Shown here piece after piece: positions 5,139 to 5,787 of a stretch of 5,787 nt of DNA. The stretch spans positions 1-5,787 of the forward strand of contig JAFAPJ010000223.1 in the NCBI GenBank assembly GCA_019247255.1, read 5' to 3'. Each line of letters starts with the position of its first letter. The first letter of the stretch is position 1. The notes under the pieces are model-generated. The model saw only the letters and a list, made by a program, of their open reading frames with translations. It was not told the origin of the DNA and ran no database searches. A program made the translations under genes and the position numbers. The DNA comes from Methylobacteriaceae bacterium (GTDB taxonomy: Bacteria; Pseudomonadota; Alphaproteobacteria; Rhizobiales; Beijerinckiaceae).

Positions 5139-5787
5139 ATGGCTGGCCATTCCCAGTTCAAGAACATTATGCACCGCAAGGGGCGGGTCGACGCGGTCCG
5201 CTCGAAGCTTTTCTCCAAGCTCGCCCGCGAGATCACGGTCGCCGCCAAGATGGGCCTGCCCGACCCGAACATGAACCCGCGCCTGCGCGCCGCGATCCTG
5301 GCGGCCCGGGCCGAGAACATGCCGAAGGACAACATCGAGCGCGCGATCAAGAAGAGCCAGGGCGGCGACGCCGAGACCTACGAGGAGATCCGCTACGAGG
5401 GCTACGGCCCGGGCGGGGCCGCGATCATCGTGGAAGCCATGACGGATAACCGCAACCGCACGGCCTCCGACGTCCGCTCCGTCTTCACCAAGGCCGGCGG
5501 CAACCTCGCCGAGACGGGCGCGGTCGCCTTCATGTTCGACCGGGTCGGCGCCGTCGAGTTCGACGCGAAGGTCGCCGATGCCGATACCATGCTCGAAGCC
5601 GCGATCGAGGCGGGCGCGGACGACGTCGAGTCCGACGAGAACGGCCACGCCGTCTACTGCGCGCAGGACGCGCTCGGCGAGGTGTCGAAGGCGCTGGAGG
5701 GGCGCTTCGGCGAGCCGCGCAAGGCGGCCCTGACCTGGAAGCCGCAGACGCCCGTCGCCGTCGACGACGAGGCCGGCGAGAAGCTGA
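5139..5787 (+). CDS. YebC/PmpR-family regulatory protein (3' end cut by window edge)
   Basis: This is a cytosolic protein of the YebC/PmpR/TACO1 family, annotated historically as a DNA-binding transcriptional regulator. More recent work on YebC and TACO1 points to helping ribosomes translate proline-rich stretches. The first 216 of about 248 residues are in the window. The family signature start [15 protein letters not shown] is at 1-15, followed by [18 protein letters not shown] (22-39), [27 protein letters not shown] (46-72) and [23 protein letters not shown] (88-110; GYGPGG is the conserved turn). The later domains contain [18 protein letters not shown] (117-134). No frame break is seen. 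The start is fixed by the conserved MAGHSQ. The Shine-Dalgarno is weak, a purine stretch AGAGCAAG about 5127-5134. In many proteobacteria ruvC, ruvA and ruvB follow yebC; whether they do here is outside the window. Confidence 0.95.
   Translation, partial: MAGHSQFKNIMHRKGRVDAVRSKLFSKLAREITVAAKMGLPDPNMNPRLRAAILAARAENMPKDNIERAIKKSQGGDAETYEEIRYEGYGPGGAAIIVEAMTDNRNRTASDVRSVFTKAGGNLAETGAVAFMFDRVGAVEFDAKVADADTMLEAAIEAGADDVESDENGHAVYCAQDALGEVSKALEGRFGEPRKAALTWKPQTPVAVDDEAGEKL

Overview
This is a GC-rich window (roughly 70% by eye) with the codon habits and gene content of an alphaproteobacterium. The order Hyphomicrobiales is likely and a Methylobacterium-like genome is plausible. The clues are an IalB-family secreted protein, a 6S RNA lying directly upstream of 5-formyltetrahydrofolate cyclo-ligase, and an alphaproteobacterial-type YebC. 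The genus is inferred, not proven. Everything recognised is chromosomal housekeeping or periplasmic material. I see no mobile element, CRISPR array, tRNA or rRNA.

Left part (1-2495). A YbbA/LolD-type ABC ATPase, cut by the left edge, is read on the minus strand. It diverges from a secreted SGNH-hydrolase/arylesterase of the TesA type, an arrangement also known as tesA/ybbA in Escherichia coli. The esterase is followed 45 bases later, on the same strand, by the 2H-type RNA 2',3'-cyclic phosphodiesterase ThpR. After an 84-base gap comes an exported IalB-family protein.

Middle (2496-3432). A Nu-class-like (YfcG/Ure2p-type) glutathione S-transferase on the minus strand converges on the IalB gene with only 21 bases between stop codons. 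A GC-rich hairpin lies in the gap. About 235 bases of GC-rich DNA upstream of the transferase carry no gene I can recognise.

Right part (3433-5787). A 6S RNA-like structure sits immediately before 5-formyltetrahydrofolate cyclo-ligase. The cyclo-ligase stop codon overlaps the start of a YmdB-type metallophosphoesterase by one base. After 72 bases, a YebC/PmpR-family protein begins and runs off the right edge. The block combines a growth-phase regulator of RNA polymerase (6S), folate one-carbon salvage, a predicted cyclic-nucleotide phosphodiesterase and a YebC-family translation/transcription factor.

I found no convincing undescribed system. The most interesting points are the 6S RNA with its 3' arm almost touching the cyclo-ligase start codon, the ambiguous start of the IalB gene, and the low-complexity tail of ThpR.
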